In this document: positions 17,737 to 26,249 of the stretch, in pieces
How positions within the stretch are numbered: position 1 is the first letter of the stretch
Layout of the letters: each line of letters begins with the position of its first letter
NCBI GenBank assembly: GCA_943358385.1
Contig: CALRGX010000009.1
Coordinates: 1-47,012, forward strand
Direction of reading: 5' to 3'
DNA: 47,012 bases
Source of the DNA: Parcubacteria group bacterium
GTDB taxonomy: Bacteria; Patescibacteriota; Minisyncoccia; Phycocordibacterales; UBA2100
Made by a program: the position numbers and the translations under genes
Notes under the pieces: generated by a model
What the model saw: the letters and a program-made list of their open reading frames with translations, nothing else
Databases searched by the model: none
What the model was told of the DNA's origin: nothing

Positions 17737-17767
17737 TGCGTAGAGGAGCAACTGCACTGCTGCAGTT

Positions 17768-17784
17768 GCGGGTAGGGATCGAAC
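17768..17784 (-). repeat. Inverted 17-bp copy of the tRNA-Asn T-arm/acceptor
   Basis: GCGGGTAGGGATCGAAC is the exact reverse complement of 7897-7913. Confidence 0.8.
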
Positions 17785-17853
17785 GCCAGAGTCATGTTTT
17801 TCAGCAGAAAAACGGACGAGGCGGTGCCCAGCCCGAGCGATACGAGCGAGAGG

Positions 17854-18056
17854 CGCGGGAGATACCCCTACCCGCGGAGCATTCGAGTGAAATACAAAAG
17901 GCCCCTTTGGGGCTTTTGTATTTCCGAGGATGCGAACGCGGGAAAGATTCTCTTACCCGCGGAGCTGAAAAGCTAAATGAAAGTACCCTGTGCTTGCACG
18001 AGGGTATTTTCACTTAGTTCGAAGCGAACGCGGGCAACCTTAGTTACCCGCGGAGC
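17854..18056 (+). repeat. Ladder of three tRNA-tail/att-like units ending TACCCGCGGAGC (17869-17880, 17954-17965, 18045-18056)
   Basis: Each has CGCGGG-N11/12-CCCGCGGAGC followed by a different terminator-like hairpin; spacing 85 and 91 bp. Confidence 0.75.
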
Positions 18057-18104
18057 AAGTGAGTAAAAAGAAGAGAGCCCTAATGGGCTCTCCAACATTA
18101 CTTT

Positions 18105-19649
18105 TCACCCCAGCAGTTTCCAGAGAAGCTGCTGGTCTGGCTTTTCCGCAGTGAAGAACTCGGCAATGGCTTTCGCCTGTGCCACTTCGCTACGTTCGCT
18201 CATCTGCGTGAGCTCAATGAGCTTGCCATGCCGCTTGTTTCCCGGAGTCATTTCCAACATCCGGAACGGTTCATCACCGTCTTCAACTACATAGCCGACC
18301 TGCTTAAGCAATGCAAGCGATTCGCGAGTCCGGTTGATAAACCGATCAGGTTCCTTGAAGTCCTCGTTGCCACGTACGGTGTGTTCCACCATGCGCGCAA
18401 ACTTTGACGTCGAGAACTCGTCACGCGCGGTACCTTCTTTTCTCTTAAAAAACGCTTTTTTCAAACGGCTATGTGTTTGCTCCACAAACACGACCGTTGG
18501 CAAGGAAAATGTCCTGTACGTCTCACTTGCCTCAATTCGGTCGGGATCAAAGAAGGTGACGCAGTTTGCATCTTTCCCATCTCGGCCAGCTCGACCAATT
18601 TCTTGAGCGTAGCCCAGCAGATTGAACGGATTGTTATAGTGCACCACCAGCCCAACATCGGGACGATCGATACCCAAACCAAACGCGTTGGTAGCAAACA
18701 CAAGTGGCTTGTGATCATTCCCAAATCCTTGCTCTGCTTTTCTTTTCTCATCTTTGGGAATTTCGGCATGATAGAGATAGGTCGCATATGCTTGCTTGTG
18801 CAAGTGCGCACGCAAAGGAAGATGGCTGTACATTGTTTCGCAACCACGGCGCGAGCCGCAGTACACAATCACCGCACCACGTGCTCGCTTGGTCAATTCG
18901 AGTAGTCGGCTCTTTTTCTTATCAGACCGTTCTTTTGTATTGCCAGTAAACTGGCTCTCATCGACGATACTGATGTGCAGATTAGGACGAAAAGCATCTC
19001 CCATGACTACCACACAAGTCTCTTTGTCGAGCGGTGTGTAGCGGAAAATGTCTTGCCTAATTTTGCTGGTAGCTGTTGCGGTATAGCCTCCGGCGAGCCG
19101 GATTTTGAGCCGCTTGGCTGCTTTCTCTAGTCGTTGGTAGTCGGGCCGAAATGAGTTCCCCCACGTACTGACGCAATGAACCTCGTCGATCGCCATAAAA
19201 TCGAGCAGACCATCTCCGAACAGTCCCGTGAAATGCTCACTAATGAGCGACTCCGGACTCACGAAGAGAAATGCCGGTTGCCCATCCTGCTTGAGCGCAA
19301 CGAGACGTGCTGAGATTGCTTTCTTTTCATTCTCACCGACATCACTGTTATACAAGAACGCAGGAATCCCGCGTTCAAGTAGGGCGTGCACCTGATCGTT
19401 TTGCAATGCGATGAGTGGCGAAACAACAACCGTCATACGTCGCAGAACAAGTCCGGGGATGACGTAACAGGCTGTCTTGCCGCCGCCTGTCGACAAAAGC
19501 GTGAGCGTGGGTTTGTTCGCCATGTTCAAGCGAATTGACTCGGCTTGCTCAGCATAGAGTTTTTCGTATCCCATCACCTGAAGAGCACCACGGAGGCGTT
19601 CTTCAAGATCAGGCTCGAATTCTCGCACAGACATTGTAGACCTCCTCAT
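18105..19649 (-). CDS. recQ: RecQ-family ATP-dependent DNA helicase
   Basis: LLSTGGGKTACYVIPGL, VVSPLIALQNDQV, AIDEVHCVSTWGNSFRPDY, QEIGRAGRDGKDANCV. Confidence 0.9.
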   Translation of the reverse strand: MRRSTMSVREFEPDLEERLRGALQVMGYEKLYAEQAESIRLNMANKPTLTLLSTGGGKTACYVIPGLVLRRMTVVVSPLIALQNDQVHALLERGIPAFLYNSDVGENEKKAISARLVALKQDGQPAFLFVSPESLISEHFTGLFGDGLLDFMAIDEVHCVSTWGNSFRPDYQRLEKAAKRLKIRLAGGYTATATSKIRQDIFRYTPLDKETCVVVMGDAFRPNLHISIVDESQFTGNTKERSDKKKSRLLELTKRARGAVIVYCGSRRGCETMYSHLPLRAHLHKQAYATYLYHAEIPKDEKRKAEQGFGNDHKPLVFATNAFGLGIDRPDVGLVVHYNNPFNLLGYAQEIGRAGRDGKDANCVTFFDPDRIEASETYRTFSLPTVVFVEQTHSRLKKAFFKRKEGTARDEFSTSKFARMVEHTVRGNEDFKEPDRFINRTRESLALLKQVGYVVEDGDEPFRMLEMTPGNKRHGKLIELTQMSERSEVAQAKAIAEFFTAEKPDQQLLWKLLG

Positions 19650-19816
19650 AGAACTTTCTTTCCTAATTTATTCTGGTACTACTGTATCTATCGCTTGACG
19701 AAAGTCAATAATTATTACGTACCAGTAAATGTCACTCTGCCCCCACAGCGATACTAAATCCGCAGGACTAGTGTCGCCACAAGATCGGATGCAAGTGTGA
19801 GTCCCCATGCATGCAA

Positions 19817-19845
19817 TTGAATTATATGGAAGAATGTGGTATAAA
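19817..19845 (+). promoter_or_regulatory. Sigma70-like promoter
   Basis: TTGAAT (19817) - 17 bp - TATAAA (19840). Confidence 0.5.
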
Positions 19846-19886
19846 ATAGATAGTACATTTTTGGCAACCAGCGAAGGAGTTTCCAT

Positions 19887-20207
19887 ATGACGATGCTTGG
19901 CCTTTTGAATCCTGTCCCATCGGGCGATAAAAAACCTGAGAGATGTGGACTCTCTGAAGACGTGGTCGCTGCAATCAACGACTGGTGGTCTGGCATCGAT
20001 CATGACGCCTGTCAGCAGCTGGTCACCTTGCTTGACCAGCTTCTGGCCGAACACTTGGCGAACCTCGCCGACCAGACTGAACCCGTGCCTGAGCGCTCCA
20101 CGGAAGAATTTCGCGCTGCGTGTCTTGCCTACATTTTCGCGAAAGTGCGCGACGATGCCTTGCGCGAGGTCATTTATAGCGTCCAAGACCTTCGGAGCCC
20201 TGACTAA
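19887..20207 (+). CDS. Small hypothetical protein
   Basis: AAGGAG RBS upstream, own promoter and terminator. Confidence 0.6.
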   Translation: MTMLGLLNPVPSGDKKPERCGLSEDVVAAINDWWSGIDHDACQQLVTLLDQLLAEHLANLADQTEPVPERSTEEFRAACLAYIFAKVRDDALREVIYSVQDLRSPD

Positions 20208-20226
20208 GGACACAGCACACCATCCA

Positions 20227-20251
20227 CCACCCGGCCGATTCGGCCGGGTGG
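20227..20251 (+). terminator. Rho-independent-like terminator
   Basis: CCACCCGGCCG-ATT-CGGCCGGGTGG. Confidence 0.7.
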
Positions 20252-20371
20252 TTCTCAATTGCAACCAGCCCAATAAGGGCGCTCGACACCATCCACATTT
20301 GTCACACGATTATTCCTGTTGTATAGTCCGGCCGGTTCTTGTAATGCGGCAATAAAGCACAGGAGACCGAC

Positions 20372-20731
20372 ATGCCCGACTGTTCAAACAAGGAACCACT
20401 ACCCTTCGTTCAACCGTTTCTCGAGCTGACGCTCGTTGGTGACGGTAGAAAACGTCTCTCGGATGAAGGGACCATGTTTATCGACGTTGGTGGCAAGATT
20501 GATGCGTACATTCAAGCGGACAACACGCCCACGGCACTCCTCATCAGACTCTGCGACAAGATTGCCAAGGCTGGTGCCGTGGTGAGCACATACCAACGCT
20601 ACACGGGGAGCGGTGGTGCAAGCCACATTCTACGGCGCGGCGTTTTGTTCCGGCGAGTAGGTGAAGTGGAGACACCGGGAGAGCACATACTCGCCTACGA
20701 ATATCGCGCTCCCGTCTATCGCGGCCTCTAG
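20372..20731 (+). CDS. Small hypothetical protein
   Basis: AGGAG RBS, 119-aa ORF, hairpin downstream. Confidence 0.6.
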   Translation: MPDCSNKEPLPFVQPFLELTLVGDGRKRLSDEGTMFIDVGGKIDAYIQADNTPTALLIRLCDKIAKAGAVVSTYQRYTGSGGASHILRRGVLFRRVGEVETPGEHILAYEYRAPVYRGL

Positions 20732-20902
20732 GCCCACCAGCGGAAAACCCGCTCCGGTGGGTTTTCTGTTTCCTTTTGTACTATTTCATTCGGCCTCACG
20801 ATAATCTCGGCACAACCCGCCTGTCCGGATGCAACAAGTATTTGACCTTCAATTTTTTTCGTGGTTATATCTATTTGGTTTTTGCAAACAAGGAGCGAAT
20901 TC

Positions 20903-21259
20903 ATGGCCAAAATGCCAATCGTAACAACCTTGCCACAGCTTCTGGCAGCCATAGAGGATGCGGCGCCAGAAATACTAGCCGTCTATGAATGCCTGACTGA
21001 CGACCTTGGCTCACTGGTCGCCGCAGCCAAACTCGATCCAGTGATGGACCTGCGAGAAGCTGACTTCGGTGGCATGGACCTGGGCAAGACCGATGTTGCT
21101 GGCTGGGACTTTTCCGGCACGAACTTCAAGAGCGCGAATCTGAGCGGCTTCACCAACATCCATCAAGCAACGTTCTCGCTCGAGACGAATCTCGAGGGAG
21201 CCACCTTGCCTGAAGGTATTACGGTGCAAGAACTACTCCGTCCGCGCGGCTCAGCCTGA
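20903..21259 (+). CDS. Small pentapeptide-repeat-like protein
   Basis: LREADFGGMDLGKTDVAGWDFSGTNFKSANLSGF A(D/N)LxG-type repeats; RBS AGGAG before ATG 20903. Confidence 0.6.
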   Translation: MAKMPIVTTLPQLLAAIEDAAPEILAVYECLTDDLGSLVAAAKLDPVMDLREADFGGMDLGKTDVAGWDFSGTNFKSANLSGFTNIHQATFSLETNLEGATLPEGITVQELLRPRGSA

Positions 21260-21331
21260 TCGAACCCGTCACGGCAAAGAACGCGCCTAGGCGGGTTCTT
21301 TTGTTGTGGCACGCGAAGCAGCCAGAGCATG

Positions 21332-21359
21332 ATGACAGATAAAGAATACGTGTTATAAT
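21332..21359 (+). promoter_or_regulatory. Promoter of the ClpP-like gene
   Basis: ATGACA - 16 bp - TATAAT (21354-21359). Confidence 0.55.
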
Positions 21360-21399
21360 GTCACCAGTACAAAGCATCACACCCCGATGGAGGACTCAC

Positions 21400-21915
21400 G
21401 TGGAAATCATTAACCCACTCTGCTTAAACGGTGAAATCCAGTTAGAGAATTATCGTTATATCGTGAACGAGTATTACCGTTTGCACCATACACTCCCAAA
21501 GAAAGCGCCTATCACGGTATGCATCAATTCAGGAGGTGGCCAAACTTCCGCTGGACTCGGTCTATACGATATGTTCAAGGAGGCTTCGAAGCATCGTTCA
21601 CTTCGCGCATTGGTTCTCGGAAAAGCAGAGTCGATGGCCGCGATTATTCTGCAGGCATTTCCGCATCGTCAAGTAAGCACACACAGCAAGGTTATGCTAC
21701 ATGGGACTTCAGTCCAATTTGGATCAATGAGTATCGGAAACGCCCTCAGTGCACTCGAAGATTTTCGCCGACTCGATGAATGTATGGCAAACATTGTTGC
21801 CGTGCGCAGCGGAAAGTCAGCCGATCTGATAAGTGAGCTCATGCAGCAAGACAAGCACTTCACTGCAGCGGAAGCTGTCAGCTTTGGTCTGGCAGATAGC
21901 GTGTTTGGTGCGTGA
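21400..21915 (+). CDS. ClpP-like serine protease
   Basis: ITVCINSGGGQTSAGLGLYDMF, LGKAESMAAIILQAFPHRQ, SKVMLHGTSVQF. GTG start at 21400 with GGAGG RBS preferred over ATG 21358, which lies in the -10 box. Confidence 0.8.
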   Translation: MEIINPLCLNGEIQLENYRYIVNEYYRLHHTLPKKAPITVCINSGGGQTSAGLGLYDMFKEASKHRSLRALVLGKAESMAAIILQAFPHRQVSTHSKVMLHGTSVQFGSMSIGNALSALEDFRRLDECMANIVAVRSGKSADLISELMQQDKHFTAAEAVSFGLADSVFGA

Positions 21916-22024
21916 CGCACTCTCAGCAAAGAAAATACCACCTAGCACTCGCGGCTGGGTGGTCTCATTTCCCGCCCTCGGCGTTTTGTGTACAGCCTCT
22001 TATGAGTACCTCTGTGGGAACGCC

Positions 22025-22525
22025 CTACACTTCTCGTTTCGAAATATAGTACCGATAGTAGCCAATAAGACCTGAAGTCAGGACGGTGAGATCAACGGCG
22101 AGACCTACCGGAGTACCTACGACCATATCGTGAATAGCCATCGTCGTGCTCGATGACATCATGATGACGCGCAGACGTTGATCGGATGTTTGAAATGTCG
22201 CGATAACACCAAGAAGACCCGCAGCTATTGCTATAAGGTTGTACCAGACTGCATAGGTATACCATCCCACCAACATCGTGATAGCGAGAAACAGATACAT
22301 GAATATCTGCCGCTTGGTTATCGCACTCACGAGGAAGCGCACCACCGACACGGCAACGATAGCGCTTGCGGTGTACTCACCCAGAACGTAGAAGTGCAAA
22401 GAGAGGAGGCTCGACATCAATGCAAACGCACTCACGATGTAGACCCGCTCTTTGAGCTGAAAGGTCATGACTCCTGCAGCAAGTGCCCCCACTGCAATGA
22501 TTTGAGATATGAGGAAGGTGCTCAT
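22025..22525 (-). CDS. YgjV-like inner-membrane protein
   Basis: MSTFLISQIIAVGALAAGVMTFQLKER...; six-helix pattern resembling Imp-YgjV. Confidence 0.55.
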   Translation of the reverse strand: MSTFLISQIIAVGALAAGVMTFQLKERVYIVSAFALMSSLLSLHFYVLGEYTASAIVAVSVVRFLVSAITKRQIFMYLFLAITMLVGWYTYAVWYNLIAIAAGLLGVIATFQTSDQRLRVIMMSSSTTMAIHDMVVGTPVGLAVDLTVLTSGLIGYYRYYISKREV

Positions 22526-22650
22526 CGCACGACATGGTATCACGCATGTAGTGGGCATATACGAATGAGTATGCGCCTGTGCATGATCGGTATTTGACAC
22601 ACGGCAATAGAAAGAGCACAGTAATTTTGGACGACAACGGAGGACTACAG

Positions 22651-22809
22651 ATGGACGAATTTTGCCCGGAATGCAAAGCCAACATCGGGCTTGGCGTCTT
22701 CGATGCTATTGGCTGCCCCGTCTGCGGGGCTGAGCCAGAGGATGATGACGACACCGATCAGGAAGAACAAGATGAAGGCACACCTCCTTCCAACGATGAT
22801 GCGGAGTAA
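22651..22809 (+). CDS. Small zinc-ribbon protein
   Basis: MDEFCPECKANIGLGVFDAIGCPVCGAEPEDD, two CxxC pairs and an acidic tail. Confidence 0.55.
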   Translation: MDEFCPECKANIGLGVFDAIGCPVCGAEPEDDDDTDQEEQDEGTPPSNDDAE

Positions 22810-22813
22810 GCAC

Positions 22814-23056
22814 ATGCTGCAACCAGATTTCTTCCGCAGAATGCCGCTCTGGCAGACGCCACTCACCTTTCTTGTGGGGCTCGGCCTGATCTGGGCTGGT
22901 CTCGCCATGGCAGAAGCGCTGCATGTGTATCTTGTTGCGCTCCTGGTTATCGGCGGCAAGCTCCTCACCACTCTCGCCACCGTAGTGTTCGTGTTTGGCT
23001 ATCTCGATCCCGCTCTGCGCCGCTTCATCGCACGGATACTGCGCCGCATATCGTGA
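22814..23056 (+). CDS. Small two-helix membrane protein
   Basis: MLQPDFFRRMPLWQTPLTFLVGLGLIWAGLAMAEALHVYLVALLVIGG. Confidence 0.5.
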   Translation: MLQPDFFRRMPLWQTPLTFLVGLGLIWAGLAMAEALHVYLVALLVIGGKLLTTLATVVFVFGYLDPALRRFIARILRRIS

Positions 23057-23077
23057 GTACTCACATATAGAAAAGAC

Positions 23078-23100
23078 GCCCGACATAGTCGGGCGGCTTT
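23078..23100 (+). terminator. Terminator
   Basis: GCCCGAC-ATA-GTCGGGC followed by GGCTTTC. Confidence 0.7.
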
Positions 23101-23439
23101 CATATATGTACTGCACACAACTCCGCTCCAACAGAATGAATACCTCTGTCTGCACCTTTTTAATCCTTTGCACTTTTTGGCTTCTTTTCAGATTTCACCT
23201 TCAGAATCTTTCTAGTTCCTTTATTCTTTACAACTCCTTCGAGACGAGGCGCAGTATGCGCCTGCCCCTGCCGTGCACCAGAGCGCTTGTCGATGGGATA
23301 CTGATCGTTGTGTTGGTTCATGTATCTATGATATCGACGCGCGATGATACTGGCGTGAACGAGTTTGTGCGAGATGTTCATCGTGCACTCATGTCCACTC
23401 TGCATACTGAGACGTATTAGTACGACTTATATAAAGACT

Positions 23440-23595
23440 ATGCACGACAAACACAAGGATCACGAGAAGGATGAGAAGCACGGAAAGGATGAGCACTCAT
23501 CGAGTGATGAGAAAAAAGAGACATGCTCATGTACCTGTGAGCATTGCCAGAAATGTGAAGGTGAAAAGGAAGCAGTCAGCGAAAAAGAAGATTAG
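23440..23595 (+). CDS. Small His/Lys/Cys-rich protein, possible metal binder
   Basis: MHDKHKDHEKDEKHGKDEHSSSDEKKETCSCTCEHCQKCEGEKEAVSEKED. Confidence 0.4.
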   Translation: MHDKHKDHEKDEKHGKDEHSSSDEKKETCSCTCEHCQKCEGEKEAVSEKED

Positions 23596-23627
23596 AGGCA
23601 AGTGGACCATTCAGCACCATAAAAAAA

Positions 23628-24932
23628 CTACGACACCTCCCCTATCAACGGAATGCCAATGCGGCGGCGCTTTGTCTCACCCTTCAAAAGTGCCCGCTGA
23701 CGTTTGGGAGCAACACCACGGTATCCCTCGTGCGAACCTCTTTTGTGGGCCAAAAAACTGCTGCCTAAAAATATAGAATGCTTCCCAAACTTATCCGCCA
23801 TCGCATCCAAGTGTTCGAATATTTTGTATGACGCTGCGACTCCTTCCATTTCTCCAAACAAATCCATTTGCGAGAGCGATGGTTCCAGTTCGGTGAGCAC
23901 GATGCCTGTGCCGCGGTACTGCGTCTTTGCTCGAAACACCTGCTGGAATGGTTCACGCAGCGCACGCACGATCACATGAGGCAACGCAGTAGGGTTTGCC
24001 AATTCAATCTGCATACCTTGATAGCGAAAGTCCTGTGTTTTGAGGAATGCGTACAGGTGGCGCGACGCCTGGTTGTAGCGTCGCGCCTTGATACATGCAT
24101 TTTCTATATTTTTGGACAGCTGTGCGAACACGTATGCAGGGTCGGTCGATGGCGGGGTGAACGTTTTGGTTTTTGATATAGATTTATATGCCACCTTCTT
24201 TTCTGTCTCTATCGGGTACACCATCTGACTGCGCAGTTCGTACCATACCGCGCGAAAAGGCTTTGAGAGCGAGCGCGCCATGGTTGCCTCGTCAACGAGT
24301 GCAAAATCAAGCGCCGTGACCACTCCCTTTTTCGTGAGGTAGCTCGCCGTCTGTGGCCCGATGCCCCACAAATCCCCCACCGGCAGCTGCGCAAGAAAGG
24401 TATGCGCTTCGCGCCCAGGAATCACGGTGAGCCCTGATGGCTTGTTCCATTTCGAACCTACTTTGGCGAGCACTTTCGTGGGAGCAAGGCCAAGCGAGAA
24501 CGTGACGCCCAACTCGGTTTCCAAATCGCGCTGGATTGCCTCAGCGATGCGCGGATACGACATGCGCAGAGATCGACGCATGCCGGTGAGGTCGGCAAAA
24601 CATTCGTCGATGCTATATTCTTCCACCGCATCGGAATACCGCCGCACGATATCGTACATCCGCAACGACATAAGCGAGTAGAGCTCGTAGTCGGACGGCA
24701 AGATGATGGCATCGGGACAGATTTTTTTAATATCGCGCAAAGACATGGCGCGCGTTACCCCGCGTGCTTTCGCTTCATAACTCATTGACGACGCGATGCC
24801 GCGCTCGAGCCCGGTTATAACTGGCTTTCCGCGTAGCGTCGGATCCTGCATCTGTTCGCACGAGGCGAAAAAAGAATCTCCATCGACATGGAGAATCGCG
24901 CGTGGGAACGAGCGTAGGGTGAGCGACTCCAT
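23628..24932 (-). CDS. dinB: Y-family DNA polymerase (DinB/UmuC-like)
   Basis: AILHVDGDSFFASCEQ, YSIDECFADLTG, SLGLAPTKVLAKVGSKWNKPSGL, LWGIGPQTASYL. Confidence 0.93.
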   Translation of the reverse strand: MESLTLRSFPRAILHVDGDSFFASCEQMQDPTLRGKPVITGLERGIASSMSYEAKARGVTRAMSLRDIKKICPDAIILPSDYELYSLMSLRMYDIVRRYSDAVEEYSIDECFADLTGMRRSLRMSYPRIAEAIQRDLETELGVTFSLGLAPTKVLAKVGSKWNKPSGLTVIPGREAHTFLAQLPVGDLWGIGPQTASYLTKKGVVTALDFALVDEATMARSLSKPFRAVWYELRSQMVYPIETEKKVAYKSISKTKTFTPPSTDPAYVFAQLSKNIENACIKARRYNQASRHLYAFLKTQDFRYQGMQIELANPTALPHVIVRALREPFQQVFRAKTQYRGTGIVLTELEPSLSQMDLFGEMEGVAASYKIFEHLDAMADKFGKHSIFLGSSFLAHKRGSHEGYRGVAPKRQRALLKGETKRRRIGIPLIGEVS

Positions 24933-24933
24933 A

Positions 24934-25503
24934 TCAGTACTTACGAATCACTCCCTTCACCACCGCAATCACCCGCAGACCTTCCTCAGGGTGAATGGGT
25001 TTGTAGTTTTTGTTCGCCGGTTCCAAATACAAGCCCTGGGTGCCACGACGCAAATATTTCATGGTCCACTCGCCATCCACTTCCGCAATCACAATGGCAC
25101 CCACTTTGGGTGTGTTGGTGCGCTCGGCAATGACCAAATCCCCTTCCTGAATTCCAGCATCAATCATGGAATCACCTTTTACACGGAGCAGGTACGTCGC
25201 CTCTTTATTCTCGATTAAATACTCATCGAGGTTCATGGTGTCTACCAGCTCTTCTTCTGCGGGGGAAGGCCACCCTGCTTCAACGAGCCCGAGTACTTTG
25301 ATGCCTCCAAATAGTTGCCGCGGCACGAGCTTCCCCGTTGTATCTTTGGCAAGCACCTTCTGGGCAATCAGGCGCTGCGATAAATCGTATCCTGCCTTTT
25401 TCGACGCAAAGCCGGCGAGTTTGGTGAGCTCGGCAATGCTCGGCATGCGTTTATGCTTGCGAAAAAAGTGGATTACTTTTGCAATGTGTTTTTCATCTGC
25501 CAT
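24934..25503 (-). CDS. LexA/UmuD-like S24 peptidase repressor
   Basis: LVEAGWPSPAEEE cleavage-site region (AG), VKGDSMIDAGIQEGDLVIAER catalytic Ser motif; stop 1 nt before dinB start. Confidence 0.88.
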   Translation of the reverse strand: MADEKHIAKVIHFFRKHKRMPSIAELTKLAGFASKKAGYDLSQRLIAQKVLAKDTTGKLVPRQLFGGIKVLGLVEAGWPSPAEEELVDTMNLDEYLIENKEATYLLRVKGDSMIDAGIQEGDLVIAERTNTPKVGAIVIAEVDGEWTMKYLRRGTQGLYLEPANKNYKPIHPEEGLRVIAVVKGVIRKY

Positions 25504-25518
25504 GTAAGTAGTATAGGT

Positions 25519-25526
25519 GAACGTTC
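25519..25526. promoter_or_regulatory. Candidate LexA/SOS operator
   Basis: GAACGTTC palindrome inside TGAACGTTCGTTTA, 15 bp upstream of the LexA-like start. Confidence 0.35.
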
Positions 25527-25631
25527 GTTTACTGCAAGTAGTGTGCTCCTGAAGTTGGTCAGAAATTGACATTGCAACTCAGGATAAGTATGGTCTCGAT
25601 AGTTGATCGCCATAAACTAGGAGCCACCAAC

Positions 25632-25886
25632 ATGAGAGTTCACCCCGCCGAAGTACGTACATGCCTCGCCTTCACTGACGAAGAAAGGACGGCCATGGGA
25701 CCGTCGTTCGCCTTTGGAGATGCTGAAGAGCAGCTCTCCTACGCAGTGCATACGTTTGGTTCGGCGCGTGTTGTGGAGCTGATAGTCGATGCAAAAAATA
25801 CCGACATCGCGAAACTCGCACTACTCGAAGTTGACCACTTGACCGCAAAGGACAAAGAGGCGCTCATGGTAATGACTCGCACGTAG
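25632..25886 (+). CDS. Small hypothetical protein
   Basis: MRVHPAEVRTCLAFTDEERTAMG...; lone ORF in the small-gene run. Confidence 0.5.
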   Translation: MRVHPAEVRTCLAFTDEERTAMGPSFAFGDAEEQLSYAVHTFGSARVVELIVDAKNTDIAKLALLEVDHLTAKDKEALMVMTRT

Positions 25887-25929
25887 CTGCAATAGTGCTG
25901 CCCACCTGCATATGGAAGGAACTTGCTCC

Positions 25930-26133
25930 ATGACGCGGTACTACATCGACACATCTACGAACAACGATTTCGACGCCGTCATTCGATTTCTGCACTCCAC
26001 ACAGATTCCGATTGGCGACCGAAACAAGCTGAAGTTAGTGGTGTCTGCTGAACTGACGGACGCGCAACTGGAAGAGCTTCAGCGTCTTCCGCTCGAAGAA
26101 CCGCTCTCAATCGGTACTACACCTCTTGGGTAG
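25930..26133 (+). CDS. Small hypothetical protein
   Basis: MTRYYIDTSTNNDFDAVIRFLHS...; terminator follows. Confidence 0.5.
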   Translation: MTRYYIDTSTNNDFDAVIRFLHSTQIPIGDRNKLKLVVSAELTDAQLEELQRLPLEEPLSIGTTPLG

Positions 26134-26151
26134 AGTACCTTGCTCCATACA

Positions 26152-26176
26152 GAGAACCCACCTTCGGTGGGTTCTC
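26152..26176 (+). terminator. Terminator
   Basis: GAGAACCCACC-TTC-GGTGGGTTCTC. Confidence 0.75.
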
Positions 26177-26249
26177 ACTCTATCAAGACAGCAATTCATA
26201 GATTTGACATATCTTATTAATTAAGCCATAGTACAAACAGTACCAACCA

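Larger units (their letters stand above)
7904..17880. mobile_element. Integrative element at the tRNA-Asn 3' end with serine recombinase and type III R-M
   Basis: 15-bp direct repeat CCCTACCCGCGGAGC at 7904-7918 and 17866-17880 flanks recombinase, R-M and replication/regulatory-like genes. Confidence 0.75.

Noticed and set aside
17767-17875. Possible tRNA-Ser on the minus strand
   Set aside because: The ends pair (GCGGGTA/TACCCGC) and a CTGCTGA-like loop exists, but the T-stem does not pair and no D-arm is convincing; treated as a tRNA-derived fragment.
17724-18017. ORFs of 97, 70 and 60 aa across the att ladder
   Set aside because: They cross repeats and terminator hairpins, and no protein family is recognisable.
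17854-18056. Possible CRISPR array from regularly spaced repeats
   Set aside because: Only three units with ~12-bp identical cores, spacers contain terminators, and no cas genes are present.
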